Source: Chthonomonadaceae bacterium
GTDB taxonomy: Bacteria > Armatimonadota > Chthonomonadetes > Chthonomonadales > Chthonomonadaceae
Assembly (NCBI GenBank): GCA_027450145.1
Contig: DAIDKH010000012.1
Location: forward strand, 1 to 64,000
Reading direction: 5' to 3'
Length of the DNA: 64,000 bases
A program made the position numbers and the translations under genes. The notes under the pieces are model-generated. The model was not told where the DNA came from and ran no database searches. It saw only the letters and a list, made by a program, of their open reading frames with translations. Below are positions 25,596-33,672 of this stretch, piece by piece. Position 1 is the stretch's first letter. Every line of letters begins with the position of its first letter.

Positions 25596-26413
25596 TAATA
25601 TGGGGTATCCGGTCCGTAGGGGTCTGGTTGCAGTGCAGACATTACGTAATGCGCGTCTCCACCATCCGAACTGGCAGAAACAAGGGTTGCTTGTTGCTGC
25701 AGATCATTGATGGTCGTGTTCTGGCGGTGATCACGGGCTACCGGAGAATTTATATTGTGCGAAGGTGACTTTATGTCCCTGTAGTGCTTGCTAAAAGTTT
25801 TGGCCGGTGGCGTTATATTGGCGATGAGCGCCAACGTTGCATCTTCGAATCCCAAGCGAGCGGACTGGCTTCCACGATCTGAATGCTGCTTTGCAACTTG
25901 AGTATTATCGCGAACTTCGATAATACGCGTTACAGTTTTAGGTGCAGAAGGGCGCGATTTTCGGACAGCAGTGGATTTGGGTACCGACAGAACTGCTACT
26001 TTTTGTGGGGCAGCTTGAACCGTATGGTAATGAACATTCACTGGCTGAGGTTTGGCGAGTAGCAACATGATTACTGCCGCGGCAGTACCACCAACAGCAG
26101 ACCAGAGGAGGGGCCCCGTTCTGTACGGCGTTTTTTGCTGTACTTGCGAAATCATCTGTACAGGAGGCGGCAGCTCTTCAAGGACTGCGCGCAATCCTGC
26201 CCAGTCTAATGTTGGTTCGGGCAGGCGATTGCCCCTGCCACCGCTGATCAACTTTTGCGCAGATTTATACTCAGCTAGCTCTTTGCTACAGGTTGAACAC
26301 CGCGCGATGTGAAATTCAAGTTGTTCCATTCGCTCTTCGGGAAGGCGGGCTGCCGCGTAGTCCCAGAGAAATGGCCGAAGCTTACGACATTCTAGTTTTG
26401 TTATCAATCTCAT
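25595..26413 (-). CDS. Zinc-finger anti-sigma factor, single membrane span
   Basis: 272-residue membrane protein. The N-terminus has the ZAS pattern Cys9 ... His35-x3-Cys39-x2-Cys42 (FHIARCSTC). One membrane segment near residues 102-122 (LLWSAVGGTAAAVIMLLLA) separates it from a periplasmic tail of about 150 residues rich in basic residues, Ser and Gln. This fits an anti-sigma that holds the ECF sigma encoded 28 bases upstream. Release probably depends on regulated cleavage or an envelope signal; the neighbouring HtrA-like protein is a candidate partner. The tail is not recognised. Confidence 0.85.
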   Translation of the reverse strand: MRLITKLECRKLRPFLWDYAAARLPEERMEQLEFHIARCSTCSKELAEYKSAQKLISGGRGNRLPEPTLDWAGLRAVLEELPPPVQMISQVQQKTPYRTGPLLWSAVGGTAAAVIMLLLAKPQPVNVHYHTVQAAPQKVAVLSVPKSTAVRKSRPSAPKTVTRIIEVRDNTQVAKQHSDRGSQSARLGFEDATLALIANITPPAKTFSKHYRDIKSPSHNINSPVARDHRQNTTINDLQQQATLVSASSDGGDAHYVMSALQPDPYGPDTPY

Positions 26414-26441
26414 TGTTTTAACCCTGTTGTTGGGCGAACTT

Positions 26442-27026
26442 CTAGCGCTCGGCTAATAATGCCTGCATTCGATCCTTAAAGCTGCGCCGCGCGCGAAATA
26501 GACGTAACTTCACACTCGCTACGGAGCACGAAAGCCTCTCTGCGATCTGCATGTAACTAAGTTCCTGAACATCTCGCAGTACAATAAGCTCACGTTGGGC
26601 AGGCGGAAGGGCGTCCAAAACCCGATAGAGCATCGAGTGCAAATCTTGTCGCTCCATCTTCTCTGCTGGATCCTCACCACGGCTGCTTAGATCTGGTAGA
26701 TCGGGGAAGTACTCGGAATTAAGTGCTACGTCCCCACGTCTGTTTGTCCTTTTTACTCTGTCAAGACATAGGTTACCAGCCACCTTCATGAGCCAGGTTT
26801 GAAGGCTGCAGTCACCGCGAAATCCTGCTAAATTGCGATGAGCTTTAACGAACGTATCTTGCATGATATCGTTAGCCTCTTCCACATCACCAATCATGTG
26901 ATACGCGTAACGGAACACCGCCCGAGCATACCGTTCGTAGAGTTCTCCAAAGGCCTCCATGTCACCCATTTGGCATCGAGTGAGCAGGCCCTGTTCAATC
27001 TTCGGTAGAAGTTTATCCTGGCTCAT
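26442..27026 (-). CDS. ECF-subfamily RNA polymerase sigma factor
   Basis: RpoE-like sigma factor of 194 residues. Region 2 is readable (FRYAYHMIGDVEEANDIMQDTF, split here as VFRYAYHMIG and DVEEANDIMQDTFVK) and region 4 carries the helix-turn-helix LSYMQIAERLSCSVASVKLRL. It heads the sigma/anti-sigma/HtrA-like operon, the arrangement of envelope-stress regulons. I looked for a self-recognised GGAAC/CGTC-type promoter upstream and found no convincing spacing. Confidence 0.95.
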   Translation of the reverse strand: MSQDKLLPKIEQGLLTRCQMGDMEAFGELYERYARAVFRYAYHMIGDVEEANDIMQDTFVKAHRNLAGFRGDCSLQTWLMKVAGNLCLDRVKRTNRRGDVALNSEYFPDLPDLSSRGEDPAEKMERQDLHSMLYRVLDALPPAQRELIVLRDVQELSYMQIAERLSCSVASVKLRLFRARRSFKDRMQALLAER

Positions 27027-27081
27027 AGCTTTTCCAGCTTTTTAGTAGATTATTCTTATTGACGAAACAGGAATCATTCCG

Positions 27082-28266
27082 TTATCGTGCTTGATTCATC
27101 GTGTTCAAAAAACTAGTTCCGTGACTGCCAACAGGCAGATTGTAAGCCTGCCGAATAGTCGCCGCGATATCTGCGTAGGTTTCTCGGCTGCCGAGATCTC
27201 GTCCCGAGCTGAGATTTGGGCCAGTGACGAGCAAAAACGGATATTCTCGCGAGTGATCGGTAGATGGGGTGGTTGGGTCATTACCGTGATCGGATGTAAT
27301 CATGAACAGGTCACCCGGGCGAAGTGCAGCCAGAATTCCCGGTAGGGCGGTGTCCCAGGTTTCTAGTGCATGCGCCATTCCCTCGGGATCATTACGGTGT
27401 CCATAGAGCATGTCAAAATCTTCCAGGTTGGCAAAAATGAGCGGGCTCTGGTTATCTTGAACGGCGCGCAATAATGCTTGGGTATGAGCGGCATTGTTCG
27501 TTGTGTGGTCCCAGGTGGTGATAGATCGGCCGTTGAATATCTCGAAGATCTTCCCGATGGCATGTACCGTCCTACCGCTCTCAACTACGTCGTCTAGCAC
27601 AGTTCTAGGCGGGTCTAGAGGGAAATCCTTGCGCCGTTCTGTTCGCGTGAAATTGCCAGGGCTTCCGGTGAACGGACGGCAAATGACTCTGCCAACAGCA
27701 TGCTTGTTTACCAAGATCGACCTTGCGGTAGAGCATATTGCGTATTGTTGATCGATTGGATAGATGTCTTCATGCATCGCTATTTGGAATACGCTGTCCG
27801 CCGACGTGTAGACAATCGGTTTGCGTGTTTTTAAATGTTCAGCGCCTAATTCGGCAATGATTGTGGTGCCCGAAGAAGGGTAGTTGCCCAAAGTAGAGGT
27901 ACCGATTTTCCCTTCAAACTCACGTATAACTTCCGGCGGAAATCCGTGAGGATAGGTAGGAAATGGCTGGTCTAAAACTACACCGGACATCTCCCAATGT
28001 CCAGTAATCGTGTCCTTACCCGGTGATGCCTCGCGCATGCGACCCCAACAGGCCGATGCCGTTGGGCATGGAGCAACACCTTGTATGCTCGTAACATTGC
28101 CTAAGCCCATTGCCTGCATTGTGGGGACGGAAAGCCCACCTACTTTGTGCGCGGTATTGGCGAGAGTGTTACTACCTTCATCGCCGTAAACACTGGCGTC
28201 GGGAAGTTCACCTGCGCCCACGCCATCTAGCACGGCAATAATAATACGCTTTATCTCCTGCTGCAT
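27082..28266 (-). CDS. deoB: Phosphopentomutase
   Basis: Interconverts (deoxy)ribose 1- and 5-phosphates in nucleoside salvage. 394 residues from ATG 28266, which has GAGGGG 8 bases upstream; a longer frame from 28299 has no ribosome site. Metal ligands of the alkaline-phosphatase fold are seen in IIIAVLDGVGAGELPDA, MITSDHGNDPTTPSTDHSREYP (written as ITSDHGNDPTTPSTDHSREY) and the phospho-acceptor threonine in KDTITGHWEMSG. Its product links to the purine and pyrimidine genes upstream on the same strand. Confidence 0.96.
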   Translation of the reverse strand: MQQEIKRIIIAVLDGVGAGELPDASVYGDEGSNTLANTAHKVGGLSVPTMQAMGLGNVTSIQGVAPCPTASACWGRMREASPGKDTITGHWEMSGVVLDQPFPTYPHGFPPEVIREFEGKIGTSTLGNYPSSGTTIIAELGAEHLKTRKPIVYTSADSVFQIAMHEDIYPIDQQYAICSTARSILVNKHAVGRVICRPFTGSPGNFTRTERRKDFPLDPPRTVLDDVVESGRTVHAIGKIFEIFNGRSITTWDHTTNNAAHTQALLRAVQDNQSPLIFANLEDFDMLYGHRNDPEGMAHALETWDTALPGILAALRPGDLFMITSDHGNDPTTPSTDHSREYPFLLVTGPNLSSGRDLGSRETYADIAATIRQAYNLPVGSHGTSFLNTMNQAR

Positions 28267-28307
28267 TACAAAGCCCCTCTTCCTAAAAGACCGCATCAAC
28301 TCGTGTG

Positions 28308-28589
28308 CTACCGCTTTGCAGCAAACTGCTTGCGGATTCTAACGAGGTGATATATGGATAGGCCAATTCGCAAGACGCCGAATGCAACTACCACGATGCC
28401 GCTAATTATTGCCATCTGGAATACGCGACCCGCCGAGTGTAGACTGAGCGCTTGCTCAACAAGCAGAATGCCTACCGCTACACAGGCACTTCCCATTGCG
28501 ATATATACCAACATCATCACGATGGCTACCTTGCGCGGCATTCGGACACCCGACTTGCGAACGACTTCCATAAGTGGACTTCTCATCAT
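28308..28589 (-). CDS. Small membrane protein with two hydrophobic spans, unknown function
   Basis: 93 residues; two membrane segments (about 22-44 and 56-78), a basic N-terminus and a basic C-terminus, which suggests both ends in the cytoplasm. Start ATG 28589 overlaps the pyrG stop as ATGA, so it is translated with pyrG, and deoB follows 41 bases later. I do not recognise a family. Confidence 0.65.
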   Translation of the reverse strand: MMRSPLMEVVRKSGVRMPRKVAIVMMLVYIAMGSACVAVGILLVEQALSLHSAGRVFQMAIISGIVVVAFGVLRIGLSIYHLVRIRKQFAAKR

Positions 28590-30295
28590 GCCTCCGCTGC
28601 CTCGGCCTCTTCAACAGACATAACTGAACGAGAACCTGCACACTGCGCATCTTCAACGGCGTGACCTGTAGCAAATGGTTTGTGGCCGTTGCGATCGAGT
28701 GCCGCTGCAATGAGCCCCTTAAATAGGGGGTGTGCGCGATTCGGCCTGGATTGGAACTCTGGATGAAATTGGGTTGCGATGAAATAAGGATGATCTGGTA
28801 ATTCAACAATTTCCACCAACCTATAGTCTGGTGAAAGCCCGGAGGATACCATCCCGGCTTTACTCAGTTGTTCTCGGTAGTCGTTGTTGAGTTCATATCT
28901 GTGTCGGTGCCGCTCAAATACATAGTTCGAGCCGTATAGGCGTTCAGCTAGTGTGCCAGCAACGAGGAGGCACCGATGCGATCCTAATCGCATTGTAGCC
29001 CCTACATCTTGCACGTTCTTCTGGTCGGGCAGAATGTGGATTAGCTGGTGCGGGGAGTCTGGGCGCACTTCCTCTGTGTGCGCTTCTTTCAAGCCCAGAA
29101 CGCTTCTACCATATTCCACAACAGCCATTTGCATTCCGTAGCATATTCCCAAGAACGGCATCTGCTGTTGCCGTGCGTAATGGGCAGTACGTATTTTTCC
29201 TTCCACACCTCGCGAGCCGAAGCCCGGGCATACAAGTACCCCGTCCATCCCTGCAAGCGTCTCCTCAATGGGGAGCTGCTCTACTGTTTCACTATCTAGC
29301 CAGTGAAGATTTACACGAGCATCGTTTGCAATACCGGCATGACGCAACGCTTCAGTGATGGATATATAGGCATCACCATTCTCGATGTATTTGCCCACCA
29401 CTGCAATGTCTGTTACAAACTTGGGGTGTTTAATGCGCTCAACCAGGGCTCGCCATTCATCCAATTCTGGGCGAGTTTTGGGTAGACCCAGCCTTCGCAC
29501 CACGAGTTCCGCCAGGCCGGCATCCTCGAACATTAGAGGCGCTTCGTAAATGGTATCCACATCCTGGGCTTCTATAACTGCTTCTGGTTCAACGTCGCAG
29601 AAGAGTGAAATCTTGTTCTTTATCTCCTGTGAAATAGATAACCTTGTACGGCAAATTAAGACGTCGGGCTGAATACCAATTTCTCGCAGTTTAATAACAC
29701 TGTGCTGAGTTGGCTTGGTCTTCACCTCGCTCCACGGTCCAACATAGGGTATGAGGGTGACGTGAACATACATAACGTTCTCCTCACCAACATCCTTTTT
29801 AAACTGACGAATGGCTTCGAGGAAAGGAAGTCCCTCAATGTCGCCTACAGTTCCACCAACTTCTGCAATTACAACGTCGACGTCGGGCTCTCCGTTTTTG
29901 CCTTGTGCGGCCTCCTTAACCCGTCGCTTTATCTCGTCCGTGACGTGCGGAATCATCTGCACGGTACCGCCAAGGTAGTCGCCTCTGCGCTCTTTTTCAA
30001 TGACCGTACGATATACGCTGCCAGTGGTTACACTCGCGCTCCTGGTAAGCGCAACGTCCACAAAACGTTCATAATGACCCAAGTCAAGGTCGGTAACCGC
30101 ACCATCTTCCGTTACAAACGCCTCACCGTGCTGATACGGGTTCATCGTATCGGCATCCACGTTAATGTAGGGGTCTAACTTCTGCATCGTAACGCGAAAA
30201 CCGCGACTGCGCAGCAGCCTACCAAGGCTGGCAGTCGAAATGCCCTTGCCAATGCTGCTTACAACCCCACCCGTTACGAAGATGTACTTTGTCAT
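28586..30295 (-). CDS. pyrG: CTP synthase
   Basis: Makes CTP from UTP, ATP and glutamine. 569 residues, slightly longer than usual (about 540) because of an acidic C-terminal tail. The synthetase half opens [17 protein letters not shown]; the class I glutamine amidotransferase half has [10 protein letters not shown] with the catalytic Cys and ATQFHPEF with the His and Glu. ATG 30295 has GAGAGG 6 bases upstream. The 67-residue small gene lies 37 bases upstream and the small membrane gene overlaps its stop. Confidence 0.98.
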   Translation of the reverse strand: MTKYIFVTGGVVSSIGKGISTASLGRLLRSRGFRVTMQKLDPYINVDADTMNPYQHGEAFVTEDGAVTDLDLGHYERFVDVALTRSASVTTGSVYRTVIEKERRGDYLGGTVQMIPHVTDEIKRRVKEAAQGKNGEPDVDVVIAEVGGTVGDIEGLPFLEAIRQFKKDVGEENVMYVHVTLIPYVGPWSEVKTKPTQHSVIKLREIGIQPDVLICRTRLSISQEIKNKISLFCDVEPEAVIEAQDVDTIYEAPLMFEDAGLAELVVRRLGLPKTRPELDEWRALVERIKHPKFVTDIAVVGKYIENGDAYISITEALRHAGIANDARVNLHWLDSETVEQLPIEETLAGMDGVLVCPGFGSRGVEGKIRTAHYARQQQMPFLGICYGMQMAVVEYGRSVLGLKEAHTEEVRPDSPHQLIHILPDQKNVQDVGATMRLGSHRCLLVAGTLAERLYGSNYVFERHRHRYELNNDYREQLSKAGMVSSGLSPDYRLVEIVELPDHPYFIATQFHPEFQSRPNRAHPLFKGLIAAALDRNGHKPFATGHAVEDAQCAGSRSVMSVEEAEAAEA

Positions 30296-30332
30296 CGGAA
30301 CCTCTCGCTTGTTTTAGCTTCCCAAATGCAAC

Positions 30333-30536
30333 TCAATCTCGAGCAATCTCTTCAAAAGGAATATTGTTTTCGCTTAATGCAGATAGATACTCGCGCTCGA
30401 CCAGGAATACATCACCCGGAAGCGCCTGCATTTTGCCTCCACTCTTGCGCATCAGCAACATGTAGGCTCGGCTGCTAAGCTGGGTTGCTACGCGAATGCG
30501 AACCTGATTCTTGCGTTGTTCCTGAAACTGAGGCAT
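30333..30536 (-). CDS. Small 67-residue protein, unknown function
   Basis: Starts at ATG 30536 with AGGAG 8 bases upstream, a strong site that marks it as a real gene even though the frame is open further. The protein (MPQFQEQRKNQ... PFEEIARD) is basic at the N-terminus and acidic at the C-terminus, with GDVFLVEREYLSAL in the middle. No cysteine pair or membrane span. It sits between the purA terminator and pyrG. I do not recognise it; it may act on nucleotide metabolism or be an independent small protein. Confidence 0.6.
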   Translation of the reverse strand: MPQFQEQRKNQVRIRVATQLSSRAYMLLMRKSGGKMQALPGDVFLVEREYLSALSENNIPFEEIARD

Positions 30537-30577
30537 TTTCGTGTCTCCTGAGCGCTGTTTCGCACAACATAAATTAG

Positions 30578-30609
30578 AAAAGGCACAGCGGGAATCGGCC
30601 CGCAGTGCC
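30578..30609 (-). terminator. Intrinsic terminator after purA
   Basis: Eleven-position stem (30582-30592 with 30599-30609, one mismatch) and 6-base loop, followed on the minus strand by TTTTCTAATTT. It lies about 80 bases after the purA stop and before the 67-residue gene. Confidence 0.75.
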
Positions 30610-30688
30610 CATTTCATTATAGCCGACGATTCTGTTGATTGGCAACGGTATCTATGTCGGCCCACCGTAGTTGCGGTACTTGGTTAGT

Positions 30689-31993
30689 TTATGCTCGACC
30701 TGTTTGCAACACCTTTTCATTCAATATGATGGTTTGGTGGCGCGCCGGCCCTAGTGACAAGGTCACAATGGGGACACCAATTAATTCCTGCACGCGCTCT
30801 ACAAACGAGCGTGCGTTTTTAGGTAGGTCTGTCCACTGACTAACCTGATCTATCTCCTCAGACCAGCCTGGAAGCGCTTCGTAAATTGGCGTGAGATCTG
30901 CGCGGCTCGCCAAGTTTGAGGGCATATCCGATATCGTAGTACCTTCGCCTGTCCGATATCCTACACATATTTTTACTTCGTTAAACCCACTAAGTACGTC
31001 TAGGTGCCCAAGAGCGAGTGCACTTAGCCCATTGACGCGACATGCATACCGTAGGATTACCGCATCCAGCCACCCGCACCTACGTGCCCTGCCAGTTGTA
31101 GTGCCGTACTCATGTCCTCGCTCTCGAATCGTGGCCCCGATTCCGTCGTTAAGTTCGGTAGGAAATGCACCAGAACCAACACGTGTGGTGTAGCTTTTGG
31201 CAACACCAATTACACCATCTATGAGTGTTGGGCCAATACCAGTGCCAAGCAGTGCTCCTCCGGCGATAGGGTGAGAGGATGTTACGTAGGGGTACGTGCC
31301 CAAGTCGATGTCTAGCAGCGTGCCTTGTGCGCCCTCAAATATAACCCCCTTACCACCTGCAGCGGCGTCGTAGATGAGCCCAGGGGTATCTGTCACGAAA
31401 GGTGCAAGAAATTTAGCATATTCGCGGTATTCAGTGAGAATTGCATCCGCATCCAATGGCGCTCGCCCAAAGACTTTTGTGAAAACAGCATTTTTGGCGG
31501 CAAGCACCGTCCGCAATCTGGCAGCGAACCGATCGTCGTCGATGAACTCACCCATTCGTATTCCGTGGCGTGCGGATTTATCTGCGTATGCCGGCCCTAT
31601 ACCGCGTCCCGTGGTGCCAATTTTCTCGTCACCTCGGCTCTCTTCTTCTAGCTCGTCCTGCAGCCTGTGGTACGGTAAAATGACGTGACAAGCTGCTGAA
31701 ATCTTGAGGTTCGCGAGGGATACACCGCGATCACCCAGCGCTTTAAGTTCCTTAACCAAGATGCCTGGATCCGCTACAACACCGTCGGCAATGACACAGA
31801 GAAGATTGGGGTGCAAGATACCTGCGGGTACCAAGTGAAACTTGAATTCTTCGTCGCCTACTATAACTGAGTGCCCGGCGTTGTTCCCGCCACTGTAGCG
31901 AACGACCATGCTCCCACGCTGAGCAAGGTAATCTACAATTTTGCCTTTTGCTTCATCGCCCCACTGGGCGCCCACAACAATGATGTTTGCCAT
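30689..31993 (-). CDS. purA: Adenylosuccinate synthetase
   Basis: Joins IMP and aspartate using GTP, the first committed step to AMP. 434 residues, normal length. The N-terminal VGAQWGDEAKGKIVDYLA carries the GDEGKGK-type GTP loop (here GDEAKGK), followed by GGNNAGH; TTTGRARRCGWLD is the IMP-binding signature. ATG 31993 has AGGAG 10 bases upstream. It has its own consensus promoter and a leader of about 160 bases with predicted structure. Confidence 0.97.
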   Translation of the reverse strand: MANIIVVGAQWGDEAKGKIVDYLAQRGSMVVRYSGGNNAGHSVIVGDEEFKFHLVPAGILHPNLLCVIADGVVADPGILVKELKALGDRGVSLANLKISAACHVILPYHRLQDELEEESRGDEKIGTTGRGIGPAYADKSARHGIRMGEFIDDDRFAARLRTVLAAKNAVFTKVFGRAPLDADAILTEYREYAKFLAPFVTDTPGLIYDAAAGGKGVIFEGAQGTLLDIDLGTYPYVTSSHPIAGGALLGTGIGPTLIDGVIGVAKSYTTRVGSGAFPTELNDGIGATIRERGHEYGTTTGRARRCGWLDAVILRYACRVNGLSALALGHLDVLSGFNEVKICVGYRTGEGTTISDMPSNLASRADLTPIYEALPGWSEEIDQVSQWTDLPKNARSFVERVQELIGVPIVTLSLGPARHQTIILNEKVLQTGRA

Positions 31994-32008
31994 TTTAATC
32001 GCTCTCCT

Positions 32009-32096
32009 GCCCTACGGGATGACTTACCGGTTGCGGCTGACCGCAGGGCGGTTTAGTCCTCCCTTTTCCCTCAATATATGAGAGGGGATTCGGAGG
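32009..32096 (-). promoter_or_regulatory. Structured purA leader
   Basis: Two elements in the predicted 5' untranslated RNA. Near 32058-32096 two nested 5-bp stems (32058-32062 with 32092-32096; 32068-32072 with 32082-32086). Near 32009-32049 a closing stem (32009-32013 with 32045-32049) next to a tight hairpin tgcgg-ctga-ccgca (32032-32045); the two share base 32045. No known riboswitch consensus was recognised. Confidence 0.4.
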
Positions 32097-32161
32097 CGAT
32101 GCAAAAACAGGTGCAATGACAACCGTGTTAATTTCTCGCTAGGATGTCAAGTACAACAAGT

Positions 32162-32190
32162 ATTATATTCCGCAAATAGATGTTTGTCAA
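32162..32190 (-). promoter_or_regulatory. Consensus sigma-70 promoter of purA
   Basis: On the minus strand TTGACA (32190-32185), 17 bases, TATAAT (32167-32162): both boxes match consensus. Start is predicted near 32155, giving a leader of about 160 bases. Confidence 0.8.
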
Positions 32191-32245
32191 TCGTCTAGCA
32201 ACGGCTTTACTAACTCGGCGAGATGACACGAGGGGCCTCTCATCG

Positions 32246-32274
32246 TGAATAGACAAGAAGACGTCTACTATAAT
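32246..32274 (+). promoter_or_regulatory. Candidate promoter of the SbcD-like gene
   Basis: TATAAT at 32269-32274 with a weak -35 (TGAATA, three of six matches) 17 bases upstream. The gene starts 120 bases further on. Confidence 0.35.
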
Positions 32275-32393
32275 GGGAAGGAAATAACCGGCTCCTTCAG
32301 TAACTAAATTGTATTAAGCGTTAGCCTCTCTGTTTTGCCTGTGCCGTACGGCATTCTAACCGCCTTGATTACCTAAATTGTTGGGAGTACGGT

Positions 32394-33671
32394 ATGAAGT
32401 TTTTACACACAGCAGACCTCCATTTGGGCGCTCCCTTTAAATCGATCAACGCTTCCGATGCAGAAACTGGCAGGAAGCTGCGCGATGCTACATTAACTGC
32501 CTATGAAGGAATTGTGCAACTGGCAATCGATGAGGATGTCGACTTTGTGTTGTTTGCCGGTGACATTTTTAACGCTGAGCATGACATGCAGCATGCCCAG
32601 GTGCAGTTTCGTAAGGGTATTCGCCGGTTGCATGACTTTGGAATACAGTCCTTTGTTATTTGCGGTAATCACGATCCGCTTGTACGAAATCAGAAGAGGC
32701 TTGAACTCCCTTCGTCGTGTACCCTATTTTCGACGGACAGTGTAACCGCTGTTCCGGTTATTAAGAACGGTCAAGTGCTGGCGCAGGTACTCGGTATCAG
32801 CTATCCAGACGCGCGCGTTACCGAGCGATTGGTGGCCCGGTTTCCTTCAGCCTCCGGTAATGAATTTACCATTGGTATGCTGCACGGCAACCTGGCAAAT
32901 TCCGTTGGGCACGAAAATTACGCACCGTTTACTTTAGCAGAGTTAGCGCAACCAGGATATGATTACTGGGCACTGGGCCATATCCACATTCACCAGGAAT
33001 TTCGCGCTGGCAAGGCTGTTGCCGTTTTTCCTGGCTCGCCTCAGGGACTGGACCCTACAGAGACCGGGCCTCATGGTTGCGTGATTGGCGAGCAGCATTC
33101 AAATGGTGACTTCTCCACAACCTTCTATCCTACATGCGCGGTGCAGTGGGAGAATGTGGAGATTGCCTGCGGTACCGGACAGGCCTGGGAAACGCAGGAA
33201 GACCTGGAGCAACTGCTAGATGACTGTTTGACAGGCTTTGTGGAGCAGGCGACTAATTACGGCCGTTCATTTGCACTGAGAATTAAACTAAGTGGCCGAA
33301 CGCCGCTCTATCATACGTTTGCAACTGCCGGTTCAAGAAGTGCACTACACAGTGAATATCATCGCCGCAATGCAGGAGAGTTTTTCGTCTGGGTGGAGCA
33401 ATTTGACTGGAATCTGCGCCCAGATATCGATATGGACGAGCTGTTGAAGCAGCCGTCGTTTCAGGCGGAAGTAGCGAAGGAGTGTAATACTGCGTTAGGT
33501 GATCCCGCGCGGTTGACTTCTTACTTCGCGCCAGACGCGGCCGGATTGGTGTGGCGGAATCCCGTACTCGACCGGCTGCTTGCTCACTTTAAACAACCGG
33601 AGTACCAGAAGTATCTAATGGAGCGTGCTCGAGATCTTGCACTGGATCGCTTGATGGAAGAGGACAACTAA
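32394..33671 (+). CDS. SbcD/YhaO-like DNA repair metallophosphoesterase
   Basis: Predicted Mn-dependent nuclease of 425 residues. Phosphoesterase motifs in order: LHTADLHLG (Asp8, His10), LFAGDIFN, ICGNHDP, a later MLHGNL and ALGHIHIHQ. The C-terminal half (about 260-425) is the YhaO-type extension rather than the E. coli SbcD capping domain. The YhaN-like ATPase gene starts one base after its stop, so the two make a Mre11-Rad50-like pair. Start ATG 32394 has GGGAG 7 bases upstream. Confidence 0.88.
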   Translation: MKFLHTADLHLGAPFKSINASDAETGRKLRDATLTAYEGIVQLAIDEDVDFVLFAGDIFNAEHDMQHAQVQFRKGIRRLHDFGIQSFVICGNHDPLVRNQKRLELPSSCTLFSTDSVTAVPVIKNGQVLAQVLGISYPDARVTERLVARFPSASGNEFTIGMLHGNLANSVGHENYAPFTLAELAQPGYDYWALGHIHIHQEFRAGKAVAVFPGSPQGLDPTETGPHGCVIGEQHSNGDFSTTFYPTCAVQWENVEIACGTGQAWETQEDLEQLLDDCLTGFVEQATNYGRSFALRIKLSGRTPLYHTFATAGSRSALHSEYHRRNAGEFFVWVEQFDWNLRPDIDMDELLKQPSFQAEVAKECNTALGDPARLTSYFAPDAAGLVWRNPVLDRLLAHFKQPEYQKYLMERARDLALDRLMEEDN

Positions 33672-33672
33672 A

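Larger units (their letters stand above)
31994..32393. other. 400-bp divergent region between purA and the SbcD-like gene
   Basis: Contains the purA promoter and leader on the minus strand and a TATAAT candidate for the SbcD-like gene on plus. An imperfect hairpin lies at 32223-32244. No open frame of note. Confidence 0.6.

Noticed and set aside
26520-27080. ECF-type autoregulatory promoter before the sigma gene
   Set aside because: A GGAAT and a CGTC are present but only 11 bases apart, not the usual 15-17.
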